Assembly: GCA_047618505.1 (NCBI GenBank)
Contig: JBLHLB010000234.1
Coordinates: 1-6,601 of the forward strand
DNA: 6,601 bases
Direction of reading: 5' to 3'
DNA from: JBLHLB01 sp047618505
GTDB taxonomy: Bacteria > Planctomycetota > UBA1135 > GCA-002686595
Shown here piece by piece: positions 1-6,509 of this stretch. The notes below the pieces were generated by a model. It saw nothing but the letters and a program-made list of their open reading frames with translations, was not told the DNA's origin and searched no databases. The position numbers and the translations under genes were made by a program. How positions within the stretch are numbered: position 1 is the stretch's first letter; the number at the start of each line of letters is the position of its first letter.

Positions 1-883
1 GCACGCGGCGCAGACGTACGAGGTCGTCCTCTTCAAGGAAACGTACGCTGCCCATGTCGAAGGAAAGCGAACGCTTGATGCGGCGCCCACCGGACTCCGT
101 CATGCCGCGCCAGTTCTTGAAACTGTCTGTCATGAAGGCATAGGTCGGGATGGTCGTGACGGTCATGTCCCAGTTCTGAATCTTGACCGTGTGCAGTCCG
201 ATTTCGATCACATCGCCATCGGCACCGTACTTGGGCATCTCGACCCAATCACCTGTGCGAAGCATGTCGTTGCCGGCGATTTGAATGCTGGCCACGAAAC
301 CCATGATCGAGTCCTTGAAGACCAAGAGGATGATCGCCGTCATGGCGCCCAACCCGGTCAGCAGGGCCCAGGGCGACTTGTTCATGAGCGTCGCGACGGT
401 GACGATTCCAACCCCCAACCAGAGCACGATCTTGAGAACTTGGGAGTAGCTGCGCAGGGGCTTATCACGTGCTCCCTTGCTGCGCATTCCGAGGGTAACC
501 AGGCTGTCCAGGAGCGAATTGACCGTCCTCGCCCCGGCGATGTACATCCAAACCATGGCGAAGTTCTGGACGTAGCCGGAGTAGATCCCGCTATCGCCCT
601 CAAAGAGTCGCGGTGCCGCCAGGTAGAACACCAGGGCCGGCGCCAACTGCGACAGGCGCTCGAAGACGTGGTGCTCCACAAGCACGTCATCCCACTTGGC
701 GCGCGTGCGCTCGATGACCGCCCGCGCCGCGCGCACGATGACCTTCTTGGCGATGAAGTTCGCCAGGAAAGCTGCGACAAGCACGGCGAGCCAGATGGGG
801 GCAAGCTCCTTCAGCATCTGCACGATCTGGGAGCCAGCACCTGATTCCTCAAGGGGGAGCGGCGGCACATTTTCGGAAAGCAT
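1..883 (-). CDS. ybdG: YbdG-type mechanosensitive channel (MscS superfamily), 3' end beyond window
   Basis: Inner-membrane channel of the MscS superfamily, which opens under membrane tension to release solutes during osmotic downshock. The first 294 residues are visible; the E. coli relative has about 415, so roughly 120 cytoplasmic residues lie beyond the left edge. Hydrophobic segments occur near residues 29-46, 78-92, 105-125 and 148-167. The Gly/Ala-rich pore helix (about 173-200, with GLGAM and VFKDSIMGFVA) leads into the beta domain with GDWVEMPKYGADG (211-223). The YbdG signature SFKNWRGM followed by SGGRRIKRS is at 254-272; it separates this subfamily from plain MscS. ATG at 883 is the only ATG in the frame before a stop at 938-940, and it has no clear Shine-Dalgarno sequence. 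The gene diverges from the lipoprotein at 1337. The family assignment is firm; gating behaviour and conductance are inferred from homologues. Confidence 0.88.
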   Translation of the reverse strand, partial: MLSENVPPLPLEESGAGSQIVQMLKELAPIWLAVLVAAFLANFIAKKVIVRAARAVIERTRAKWDDVLVEHHVFERLSQLAPALVFYLAAPRLFEGDSGIYSGYVQNFAMVWMYIAGARTVNSLLDSLVTLGMRSKGARDKPLRSYSQVLKIVLWLGVGIVTVATLMNKSPWALLTGLGAMTAIILLVFKDSIMGFVASIQIAGNDMLRTGDWVEMPKYGADGDVIEIGLHTVKIQNWDMTVTTIPTYAFMTDSFKNWRGMTESGGRRIKRSLSFDMGSVRFLEEDDLVRLRRV

Positions 884-943
884 GGGGAGACCATGGAGAC
901 CTGTCCGTGCCGGTGCAAGTCCCGTCTGATTCGTCTGTTAACC

Positions 944-973
944 GGGGGCTGGCAGGCTTGTCCGGCAGCCCCC
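944..973. repeat. Perfect 8-bp inverted repeat (hairpin 1 of a pair)
   Basis: GGGGGCTG at 944-951 is the exact reverse complement of CAGCCCCC at 966-973, with a 14-nt loop. It lies only 3 nt from the larger hairpin at 977-1021, so the two would form adjacent stems in a transcript of either strand. In the minus direction they fall about 60-140 nt upstream of the channel start codon and could form part of its leader RNA. No T-run follows on either strand, so an ordinary intrinsic terminator is unlikely. Confidence 0.6.
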
Positions 974-976
974 ACT

Positions 977-1021
977 GTCACCCGATTCCCCAGCGTAGCG
1001 AGCATCTGGGGAATCGGGGAC
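977..1021. repeat. Perfect 13-bp inverted repeat with bulged extension (hairpin 2 of a pair)
   Basis: CCCGATTCCCCAG at 981-993 is the exact reverse complement of CTGGGGAATCGGG at 1006-1018, leaving a 12-nt loop (994-1005). Allowing A980 to bulge, GTC 977-979 also pairs with GAC 1019-1021, for 16 paired positions in all. This is the strongest dyad I see in the window. It could be a structured leader of the channel gene, a REP-like intergenic palindrome, or a protein-binding dyad. Neither side carries a T-tract. Confidence 0.7.
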
Positions 1022-1218
1022 CGAGGGCGAGGCAGCTCTCCGGGCCTCGATTGGGGGCAAGACTCTCGCGGACCTCCCCCGGGTGCCCCTTGGCTTCCCC
1101 TGTTTGTCCGGGTTGAACTCCCCCCCGATCTGTTAAGCGTATTTCGATGGGGTTCTCCCTCAGATTTCTGCCATAAATTCCGCCGACCCTTCGCGTGTCA
1201 GTTGGAGGCATGCCCCAG

Positions 1219-1239
1219 GGGACCCTCGGGCTGGGTCCC
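1219..1239. repeat. Perfect 7-bp inverted repeat
   Basis: GGGACCC at 1219-1225 pairs with GGGTCCC at 1233-1239 around a 7-nt loop (TCGGGCT). It sits about 100 bp upstream of the lipoprotein start. An operator-like dyad or leader hairpin is possible, though short GC-only stems also arise by chance in DNA this rich in GC. Confidence 0.4.
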
Positions 1240-1293
1240 GTGTAAAACCCGATCGTCTCGCCGCGAAATCAGCCCACCAGGGGTCACGAATCA

Positions 1294-1309
1294 GAGGGGG
1301 CGGCAAGTG
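1294..1309 (+). promoter_or_regulatory. Possible ribosome binding site and alternative GTG start of the lipoprotein gene
   Basis: The purine-rich run GAGGGGG at 1294-1300 lies 6 nt before a GTG at 1307, which is in frame with the ATG at 1337 and 10 codons upstream of it. The ATG itself has no purine-rich tract at normal spacing (it is preceded by GGCTCTTCCT). Initiation at GTG 1307 would lengthen the signal peptide n-region and put the lipobox cysteine at residue 42 rather than 32. I kept the ATG because its signal peptide has the more usual length, but this is a real ambiguity. Confidence 0.35.
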
Positions 1310-1310
1310 T

Positions 1311-1325
1311 GGGGGCGGAGCCCCC
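1311..1325 (+). promoter_or_regulatory. GC-only 6-bp hairpin just before the lipoprotein start
   Basis: GGGGGC at 1311-1316 pairs perfectly with GCCCCC at 1320-1325 around a GGA triloop, 11 nt upstream of the ATG at 1337. If the transcript covers it, the stem would stand where a ribosome lands and might limit initiation. If translation begins at GTG 1307 instead, the hairpin is inside the coding sequence. No T-tract follows, so it is not a standard terminator. The role is inferred from position only. Confidence 0.4.
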
Positions 1326-1336
1326 GGGCTCTTCCT

Positions 1337-2647
1337 ATGGTTCGCTCTCCCTCCATCCGAGTCCACACGCGGGCTCCCGTTACCACCATCCATCTCTTGC
1401 TGGGTGGTCTGCTGCTGGCAGTGACGGGCTGCGCGCCGAACGCCATTGACGCTGCGGGGTCTGCCCGCGTCGATTTGTGGCTTGATGGGGGGGAGCTGGG
1501 CCTTGATCCGGACCGCGAATCCCAGCGGATTCCGCTGCTCCGGGAAGACTTTCACCTGGGGGCACGCCGCTGGATGGCCTGGTCGAAGGGTGGCGCGAGC
1601 GGGATGTTGTCGACGTCGAACGGCCTGGCCGTCGGCCCCTTTGCGGGGGACGGCATCGAGTTGGGTGGCCGGGCTGGCGGCATCTCGATTCTCATTCCAG
1701 TGGAGCCGGGAATGACCTTGGGTTTTCGCGGAGAGTCCTGGGAAGGGGAGTTTGGTCGAACGAGCTCCTTCTCGATCGTGGAGCTGGAGAACTGGCCGCA
1801 ATCCTCGAGTTTGTGCCCCGATCGGGTCGCGCGCTTTCGAGGTCTGACACACACACCGCAGGCCCACCAGGAGCGAGCGCGTTGGACCTACATGGGGACG
1901 ACGATACGGCTCCAGCCCGAGACAAACGCTGTGCTCCTGACCTGTCTCATGGAGGGCGGCGATGGGGCGGCGACGGCGCAAGCTGACCTGCGCGCGCGCT
2001 TCCGGGATCTTGCCCTGGACGCGATCCCGATCCAGGAACACTGGGACCGCCTTGCGCGTGCTAACGCCGCGGCGATGCGTTCTACCCGGGGCAGCTACTA
2101 CGATGATCTTGCGCCGGCGCGCGAACGCTTGGCCCGCTCCACGGGCTTTCCCTCCCGCGCTGCCCGCACTGAGTTCGCCCACAGGCAGGTGTTCCTTGGG
2201 CCGGATAAGAATGTGCCCGGCCTCGTACTTCTCCCCGGGGAGAGCGTGTCCTGGAGGCTGCGCATTCAACACGTCAGCCCGCGCCTGTCCTTCGGACTTT
2301 CAACTTGGGATCAGACTCGTTCCGACACTGAGTCCGTAAACGATGGTACGCCGCCGAATGGCCTGACCCTTCGCATCGGAGATGTGTTGCTCGCGCGCGA
2401 GGAATTGACAACGGGCGCAGGGCGCGAGGTCGCCTACGCCCTCTCCGCCTTCCGCGGTGCCCGCGTTACGCTCACCCTCACGGCCACCGGCACGGAACCG
2501 ATCGCCATCGCGCGCCCGGTCTTGGGGCCACTGCTGGAGGACTCCGCGGACGGCGCTGGGAGTCAGCCTCCCGAGGCGATTGAGTTGGAAGAAACGCGCG
2601 TCGTTTCCAGGCAGGGCGCGCTGCGGATGCCCACTCTCCCGCGCTGA
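1337..2647 (+). CDS. Predicted outer-membrane lipoprotein with sulfatase-companion-like beta-sandwich region
   Basis: A 436-residue protein of unknown function. It starts with a lipoprotein signal peptide: basic n-region (R3, R8, R12), hydrophobic stretch around residues 18-30 and lipobox VTGC with Cys32. The residue after the cysteine is Ala rather than Asp, which by the E. coli rule favours the outer membrane. Residues about 40-215 look beta-rich (WLDGGELGL, ISILIPVEPGMTLGF). A charged, probably helical linker with several Arg and Ala residues follows to about 275. Residues 279-401 (LVLLPGESVSWRLRI, then NGLTLRIGDVLL, VTLTLTATGTEP and ARPVLGPLL) resemble the galactose-binding-like beta-sandwich that precedes the catalytic domain in some planctomycete and myxobacterial sulfatases. 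No sulfatase domain or CxPxR motif follows; the gene ends at TGA 2645-2647. It faces the epimerase gene tail to tail across the 17-bp repeats. The lipoprotein call is fairly firm, the fold resemblance is from memory of family patterns, and any substrate is unknown. Confidence 0.72.
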   Translation: MVRSPSIRVHTRAPVTTIHLLLGGLLLAVTGCAPNAIDAAGSARVDLWLDGGELGLDPDRESQRIPLLREDFHLGARRWMAWSKGGASGMLSTSNGLAVGPFAGDGIELGGRAGGISILIPVEPGMTLGFRGESWEGEFGRTSSFSIVELENWPQSSSLCPDRVARFRGLTHTPQAHQERARWTYMGTTIRLQPETNAVLLTCLMEGGDGAATAQADLRARFRDLALDAIPIQEHWDRLARANAAAMRSTRGSYYDDLAPARERLARSTGFPSRAARTEFAHRQVFLGPDKNVPGLVLLPGESVSWRLRIQHVSPRLSFGLSTWDQTRSDTESVNDGTPPNGLTLRIGDVLLAREELTTGAGREVAYALSAFRGARVTLTLTATGTEPIAIARPVLGPLLEDSADGAGSQPPEAIELEETRVVSRQGALRMPTLPR

Positions 2648-2675
2648 CGCGCTGGGGTCTGGGCTAGATCCGCCT

Positions 2676-2777
2676 CCCTTCGATTACACAGTCCCTTCGC
2701 CTACACAGTCCCTTCGCCTACACGGGCCCTTCGCCTACACGGGCCCTTCGCCTACACGGGCCCTTCGCCTACACGGG
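2676..2777. repeat. Minisatellite: six tandem 17-bp units
   Basis: Six back-to-back units begin at 2676, 2693, 2710, 2727, 2744 and 2761. Units 3-6 are identical (CCCTTCGCCTACACGGG). Unit 2 ends in AGT instead of GGG, and unit 1 additionally has AT in place of CC at its positions 8-9. The match breaks down after CCCT at 2778. The array nearly fills the gap between two convergent genes, and unit 6 contains the stop codon and last two codons of the epimerase gene. Divergence rises away from that gene, suggesting that copying spread from its 3' end. The unit length is not a multiple of three, so TAG falls in each minus-strand frame within three units, while all plus-strand frames stay open. A GGGCCC palindrome marks each junction from unit 3 onward. 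Confidence 0.95.
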
Positions 2778-3956
2778 CCCTGCGCGCATCTCTTCCAGGG
2801 TCTTCCAGGCCACGAGCTGCATACGCGGCAGGTGAAAGGGTCCTTTCCACATGTTGCCCTTTAGGCTCACCGAGCGGGAGCCATCGCGGTGTAGGTATCC
2901 GAACCACTCACCCTGTTCGGGGTCAGCGAAGGCGCGGTGGGACCAGTCGTGTACCAGCCTGTGCCATTCGGCAAAGCGTGCCTCCCCCGTTGCGCGGTAG
3001 GCCATCAGCGTGGCGAGGACCGCTTCGTTGTGGGGCCACCAGAACTTCATGTCGTGCCAGTACTCTTGAACCGGGCCCCCGTTTAGGTCGCGGAAGTAGA
3101 AGAGACCGCCGTGCTCGGCATCCCAACCACGGCGCCACATCCAGTCGACCATGGACGAGCCGAGCTTCACCAACTCCGCGTCATCAGCGCGGTGTCTGGC
3201 CTCCGCAAGAATGAACCAGGCGGCCTCCAGGGCATGACCGGGGTTGAGCGTTCGGCCGTCGAAGTGATCGATCAATTCACCTCTTGGACCAACGGTCTCC
3301 ATGACCACCTCAAGTTCCGGCTTGACGAAGTCGCGGCGAATCTCGTCGATGGAGCGATCAATCCATTCATCGGCCAGGGGGTCCTGCAGTTCGGCCCGTA
3401 GGACTTGGGCCGTGGCGAGGGTGATCATCGGAAAGCCGATGCCTTTGCAGGGCCGCGTCTGGGCGTTGATCTTCGGCTCGATCAACCCGGGGGTTGTTCC
3501 CAGGCGGAGCATCTCACGGAATAGTCCGCGAGCCTCATCGGCTGCCTGATCGTCGCCGCTGGCGCGTGCGTAGGCGGCCAGGGCAATGGCGCCGAAGGAC
3601 TCGGTGAAGACGTAGCGGCGCTTACGCAATGGCGCGCCGTCGCGTGCCACCTGGAAGAACATGCGGCCGTCCTGATCGAAGCCGTGACTGCGGATGAAGT
3701 CGACCCCGTGGCGCGCGAGCTCTAACCACTCTGGCCTGCGCTCCACCGTGGTGTAGAGCGTCGCCAGGAGCCAGGTAAAGCGGCACTGTTGCCACATGCC
3801 CTTGTCCGTGTCGAGGATGCTACCGTCCCGGTCGAGACAGAAGAGGAAGCCGCCCTGCTCACGATCGACGGCGTGCTTCATCCAGAAGGGCAGCGTGTCT
3901 TCCAGGAGCCCGTCGCGATAGGCCGCGATCAACTCGTCTATGCGTTTGGAATCCAT
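2769..3956 (-). CDS. N-acylglucosamine 2-epimerase (AGE/RenBP family), probable ManNAc to GlcNAc epimerase
   Basis: A 395-residue cytoplasmic enzyme with the (alpha/alpha)6-barrel family pattern at the usual length of about 400. The two histidines expected for proton transfer at C2 are present: His241 in NPGHALEAAW (238-247) and His375 in KGNMWKGPFHLPR (366-378). Other family marks are WQQCRFTW (55-62), RYVFTESFGA (114-123) and KFWWPHNEA (304-312). In this operon the expected reaction is conversion of ManNAc released by the lyase to GlcNAc, the role of the RenBP-type NanE in Bacteroides nan loci. Cellobiose 2-epimerases share the fold and histidines, so substrate rests on context. ATG 3956 is 6 bp after the fusion stop, with AGGG (3961-3964) 4 nt upstream. 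The final Pro-Val and the TAG lie inside the last unit of the 17-bp array, so repeat turnover may have reshaped the C-terminus. Confidence 0.9.
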   Translation of the reverse strand: MDSKRIDELIAAYRDGLLEDTLPFWMKHAVDREQGGFLFCLDRDGSILDTDKGMWQQCRFTWLLATLYTTVERRPEWLELARHGVDFIRSHGFDQDGRMFFQVARDGAPLRKRRYVFTESFGAIALAAYARASGDDQAADEARGLFREMLRLGTTPGLIEPKINAQTRPCKGIGFPMITLATAQVLRAELQDPLADEWIDRSIDEIRRDFVKPELEVVMETVGPRGELIDHFDGRTLNPGHALEAAWFILAEARHRADDAELVKLGSSMVDWMWRRGWDAEHGGLFYFRDLNGGPVQEYWHDMKFWWPHNEAVLATLMAYRATGEARFAEWHRLVHDWSHRAFADPEQGEWFGYLHRDGSRSVSLKGNMWKGPFHLPRMQLVAWKTLEEMRAGPV

Positions 3957-3960
3957 AGCG

Positions 3961-3964
3961 CCCT
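3961..3964 (-). promoter_or_regulatory. Ribosome binding site of the epimerase gene, overlapping the upstream stop codon
   Basis: On the minus strand AGGG lies 4 nt before ATG 3956 and shares bases with the TAG stop (3965-3963) of the fusion gene. A second purine run, GAGGG at 3978-3974, is 17 nt upstream, too far for ordinary use. The arrangement suggests translation of the epimerase by terminating ribosomes. The core is short and the call modest. Confidence 0.4.
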
Positions 3965-6509
3965 AATCGGTAGCCCTCGTTAGTCCGTCGAGATTGCGAT
4001 CCGCCGCGGGCAGGACAAGGCTGGCTAGGTAGCCGACCACCAGGCAGGTGGAAATACCGACCACTGCATAGAGGTAGAAATGCAGCGGACTGAACCAGGT
4101 GACATACACAAGGGCGGCGATGCTGGCGGCGGCCCCGATCAGAACCCCGGCCGCACTTGCCCGCCTGGTGAAGATCCCCAGGAGGAACACGCCGACGAGC
4201 CCACTGGAAATCAAACCTAGGGACTTCTGAAAGAAGAACCACAGGCTTTGGATGTCAAACGACACGAGCAGGCATGCGCTTGCCACAGCGGTTGTTCCCA
4301 GGACGATCGTCAACAGGCGCGCGAAGCGCAGGCAACTGGCATCGCTTACGTCGGGTTTGAAGCGCCGGTACCAATCCACCGTGCAGGCCGTGGCGATCGA
4401 ATGCATACTCGAATCCAGGCTCGACATGGATGCTGCGAAGATTCCCGCGATCACAAGACCCGACAGGCCCGCGGGGAGTTGGCCCGAGACGAAGAGCGGC
4501 AACACTTCGTCGTTCTGCATCCCGAGGGGCAGCAGCTCGGGGTGGCTCTTGAAGAAGACATAGAGGCAAGTGCCTAGGGCCATGAACACGATGCCCACGG
4601 GGATCGCCATCAGCCCGTTCAGCCATATACCGCGGGCGGCGGCCGCCTCGTCCTTGGTTGTCAGGTAGCGCTGAATGACTGATTGGTCGGTGGCATAGGG
4701 TCCAAACTGCAGGGCGAAGGACCCAAGTATCAACGACCAGGTCGTCAGGTCCGTAAAGCTCATGGAGGAGCTCCACAGGCGAGTCTTGCCGTCCTCCGAA
4801 GCGACATCCAGCACCGCACCAAATCCGCCGACCTCAGAGGCCACAATGAAGATCGCGATCAACATGCCCCCGATTAGAACAACGGTCTGCAGCACGTCCG
4901 TCCAGATGACCGCCTCCATGCCTCCGATGACCGTATAGAGGGTCGAAAGAACCCCCATAATCAGAATGCAGGCATAGACGTTGATGCCCGTGATCGTTGA
5001 GAGCGCAAGGGCGGGGAGGAAGATGACGACCGCCATGCGAACGAGTTGGAAGGCGATGAATGACGCGCTTCCAAAGAGGCGGACGGCTAGGTTGAAGCGT
5101 CGTTCGAGGTACTCGTAGGCACTCGTGATGTTGAGGCGACAGAAGAAGGGCAGGAAGTAGATCACCACCACCGGCGCCATCAGGAGAATCATCGCCTTGC
5201 CGGGCAAGACGAGCCAATCCGTCGCGTAGGCCACGGCCGGCGTAGAGACGAAGGTGATGGCGGAGAGCTGCGTCGCAAAGATAGAGATCCCAGCGGCCCA
5301 CCAGGGGATGCGCTTGCCCGCCAGAAAGAAGTCATTCGTGTTCTTCTCGCGGCGCGCGAAGAGCAACCCAATGGCGACCAGGCCGAGGAGATAGGCCACC
5401 AACACTACGGTGTTCCACAGACCGAACCCCACCTTGCTGGCTCGGATGTCAGCCACGCGGACCGCGGGTGTGCGCACGCCGGGACTAACTTCTCCCGAGG
5501 CGATCACAATTCTGTCCTGCCAAAGCGTTACACCGGTAGTTACGACTGCCTGGGGCATCTCGCCGACCTGCGTCCAGGTGTCGGTGATCGTGTGGTAGCT
5601 CAGCACGCTCCGCGGGAACTCAGGGCGCGGATCGGGGTCCTTTACATGTTCACCCGTTGAACCACTGAAGACCAAGACGTGGGATTGGCCGAGAGCGATC
5701 GCGCCGGCCGCGGCAACGGGCTTTGGGAGGTCCGTCAACCTCGCCCAGGAGTTGCTTTCGGGATCAAAGGCGTAGGCGTCCCGCAGGTACTCGTAGTCAA
5801 CGCCTTCCGCATCGTTGCGCGTGGGAATCTCTCCGCTGAAGAGATAGAAGAGCGGGTTGCCTGCACCGTCACCTTGGCTCGCGGCAACCGCCTTATGGCG
5901 CGGCGGTCCAGGCCAAGCGGGTAGGATCTCCCAGCTGCGCTCTGGTTCTGGCTTGGAAACGTCCAGGGCCCAAAGGGCATGGGGCATCTGTGTCGCGTCC
6001 GGCAAGCTGCTCCCGGGGGCGAGGTAAATCACATCCCCGATCGCGGCTGCTGCTGGGAAAGCAGTTGGGCTTGGAAGTGATGGTAGGGCGGTCCGAACCA
6101 GGCTGCCCGAGCTTGAATCCCAGGACAGCAACCAACAGTCGGCGTAGTGCTGGGAGGAATCGGAACCACCCAGGAGCGCGACACCTCCGGATAGTGAGAC
6201 GGCGGCGCCATAGGCGAGCGGGACCTCAAGGTCCCCGTCTTTGCGCCAGCCCGAGTCAGCTTGCTCCAGCACGTAGATGTCTGAGTACCAGACCTTCTTT
6301 CCCCCTTCCCAGGGCAAGCCGTTGGGGAAATTCGCACCGCCGGCGACGATCAACGTCCCACCGTGGGAACCGACGAAGGGTCCACCAAAGCCGGGTGTGT
6401 CCGGCAGGGACGGAAGCTCGTCCCAGGAAAGTTGGCCGAGGTCGGAGGCGTCCTGCGCGATTGCGGGAGCGCCGAAGAAGAGTAGGCACAGGACGAAGAG
6501 GATTCTCAC
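3963..6509 (-). CDS. Fusion of periplasmic kelch sialic-acid mutarotase and sodium:solute symporter
   Basis: An 848-residue protein joining two functions. Residues 1-18 form a Sec signal peptide (hydrophobic core, predicted cleavage AIA|QD). Residues about 25-355 are a kelch beta-propeller with repeated GG or SG sheets followed by W (for example LIVAGGANFPNGLPW at 53-67). GEVSPGVRT (339-347) matches the NanM motif that carries its proposed catalytic Glu and Arg, here E340 and R346; its place at the end of the propeller fits the cyclically permuted NanM-like mutarotases. Residues about 360-835 are an SSS/SLC5 transporter with about 13 membrane helices: NTNDFFLAGKRIPWWAAGIS (390-409), GGMEAVIWTD (529-538) and sodium-site-like AASMSSLDSS (692-701). 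The N-terminus of SSS transporters is periplasmic, which fits a secreted propeller ahead of helix 1. Predicted role: equilibrate sialic acid anomers and import the sugar with sodium. It starts at GTG 6509 inside the lyase stop. Sialic acid as substrate is inferred from domain pairing and context. Confidence 0.9.
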   Translation of the reverse strand: MRILFVLCLLFFGAPAIAQDASDLGQLSWDELPSLPDTPGFGGPFVGSHGGTLIVAGGANFPNGLPWEGGKKVWYSDIYVLEQADSGWRKDGDLEVPLAYGAAVSLSGGVALLGGSDSSQHYADCWLLSWDSSSGSLVRTALPSLPSPTAFPAAAAIGDVIYLAPGSSLPDATQMPHALWALDVSKPEPERSWEILPAWPGPPRHKAVAASQGDGAGNPLFYLFSGEIPTRNDAEGVDYEYLRDAYAFDPESNSWARLTDLPKPVAAAGAIALGQSHVLVFSGSTGEHVKDPDPRPEFPRSVLSYHTITDTWTQVGEMPQAVVTTGVTLWQDRIVIASGEVSPGVRTPAVRVADIRASKVGFGLWNTVVLVAYLLGLVAIGLLFARREKNTNDFFLAGKRIPWWAAGISIFATQLSAITFVSTPAVAYATDWLVLPGKAMILLMAPVVVIYFLPFFCRLNITSAYEYLERRFNLAVRLFGSASFIAFQLVRMAVVIFLPALALSTITGINVYACILIMGVLSTLYTVIGGMEAVIWTDVLQTVVLIGGMLIAIFIVASEVGGFGAVLDVASEDGKTRLWSSSMSFTDLTTWSLILGSFALQFGPYATDQSVIQRYLTTKDEAAAARGIWLNGLMAIPVGIVFMALGTCLYVFFKSHPELLPLGMQNDEVLPLFVSGQLPAGLSGLVIAGIFAASMSSLDSSMHSIATACTVDWYRRFKPDVSDASCLRFARLLTIVLGTTAVASACLLVSFDIQSLWFFFQKSLGLISSGLVGVFLLGIFTRRASAAGVLIGAAASIAALVYVTWFSPLHFYLYAVVGISTCLVVGYLASLVLPAADRNLDGLTRATD

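Larger units (their letters stand above)
884..1336. other. Divergent intergenic region rich in inverted repeats
   Basis: This 453-bp stretch separates two divergent genes and should hold both promoters. The plus-strand frame stays open from 893 into the lipoprotein gene, but its translation is Pro/Gly/Arg-rich without any recognisable domain and lies upstream of a convincing lipoprotein signal peptide, so I read it as noncoding. Four perfect inverted repeats were found by eye (944-973, 981-1018, 1219-1239, 1311-1325). The most AT-rich part is about 1128-1180 (including cataaattc), a possible location for a promoter, but I cannot fit a convincing -35/-10 pair. No tRNA or recognisable riboswitch was found. 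Confidence 0.7.

Noticed and set aside
191..844. Plus-strand frame opposite the channel gene
   Set aside because: It is antisense to a gene with clear YbdG motifs and encodes a His/Asp/Arg-rich product with no family features, so it is a shadow of the real gene.
905..945. The string ccggtgcaagtccc followed by structured sequence, recalling a cobalamin riboswitch core or a tRNA T-arm
   Set aside because: The flanking bases do not pair into a T-stem, no acceptor or anticodon arm can be drawn, and the other conserved cobalamin riboswitch blocks are missing. No neighbouring gene is linked to cobalamin.
893..1336. Plus-strand frame open from an ATG at 893 through to the lipoprotein stop, which would give a 584-residue protein
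   Set aside because: The first 148 residues are compositionally odd with no domain, cross the strongest inverted repeats, and would bury a good lipoprotein signal peptide in mid-protein. Long open frames arise by chance in GC-rich DNA.
2676..2777. CRISPR array
   Set aside because: The units are directly contiguous with no spacers and are only 17 bp long.
2457..2864. Plus-strand frame through the 17-bp repeats encoding a repetitive peptide
   Set aside because: It is a different frame of the lipoprotein gene running into repeats that happen to lack plus-strand stops, and it then enters the antisense of the epimerase. The repeated peptide has no recognisable family.
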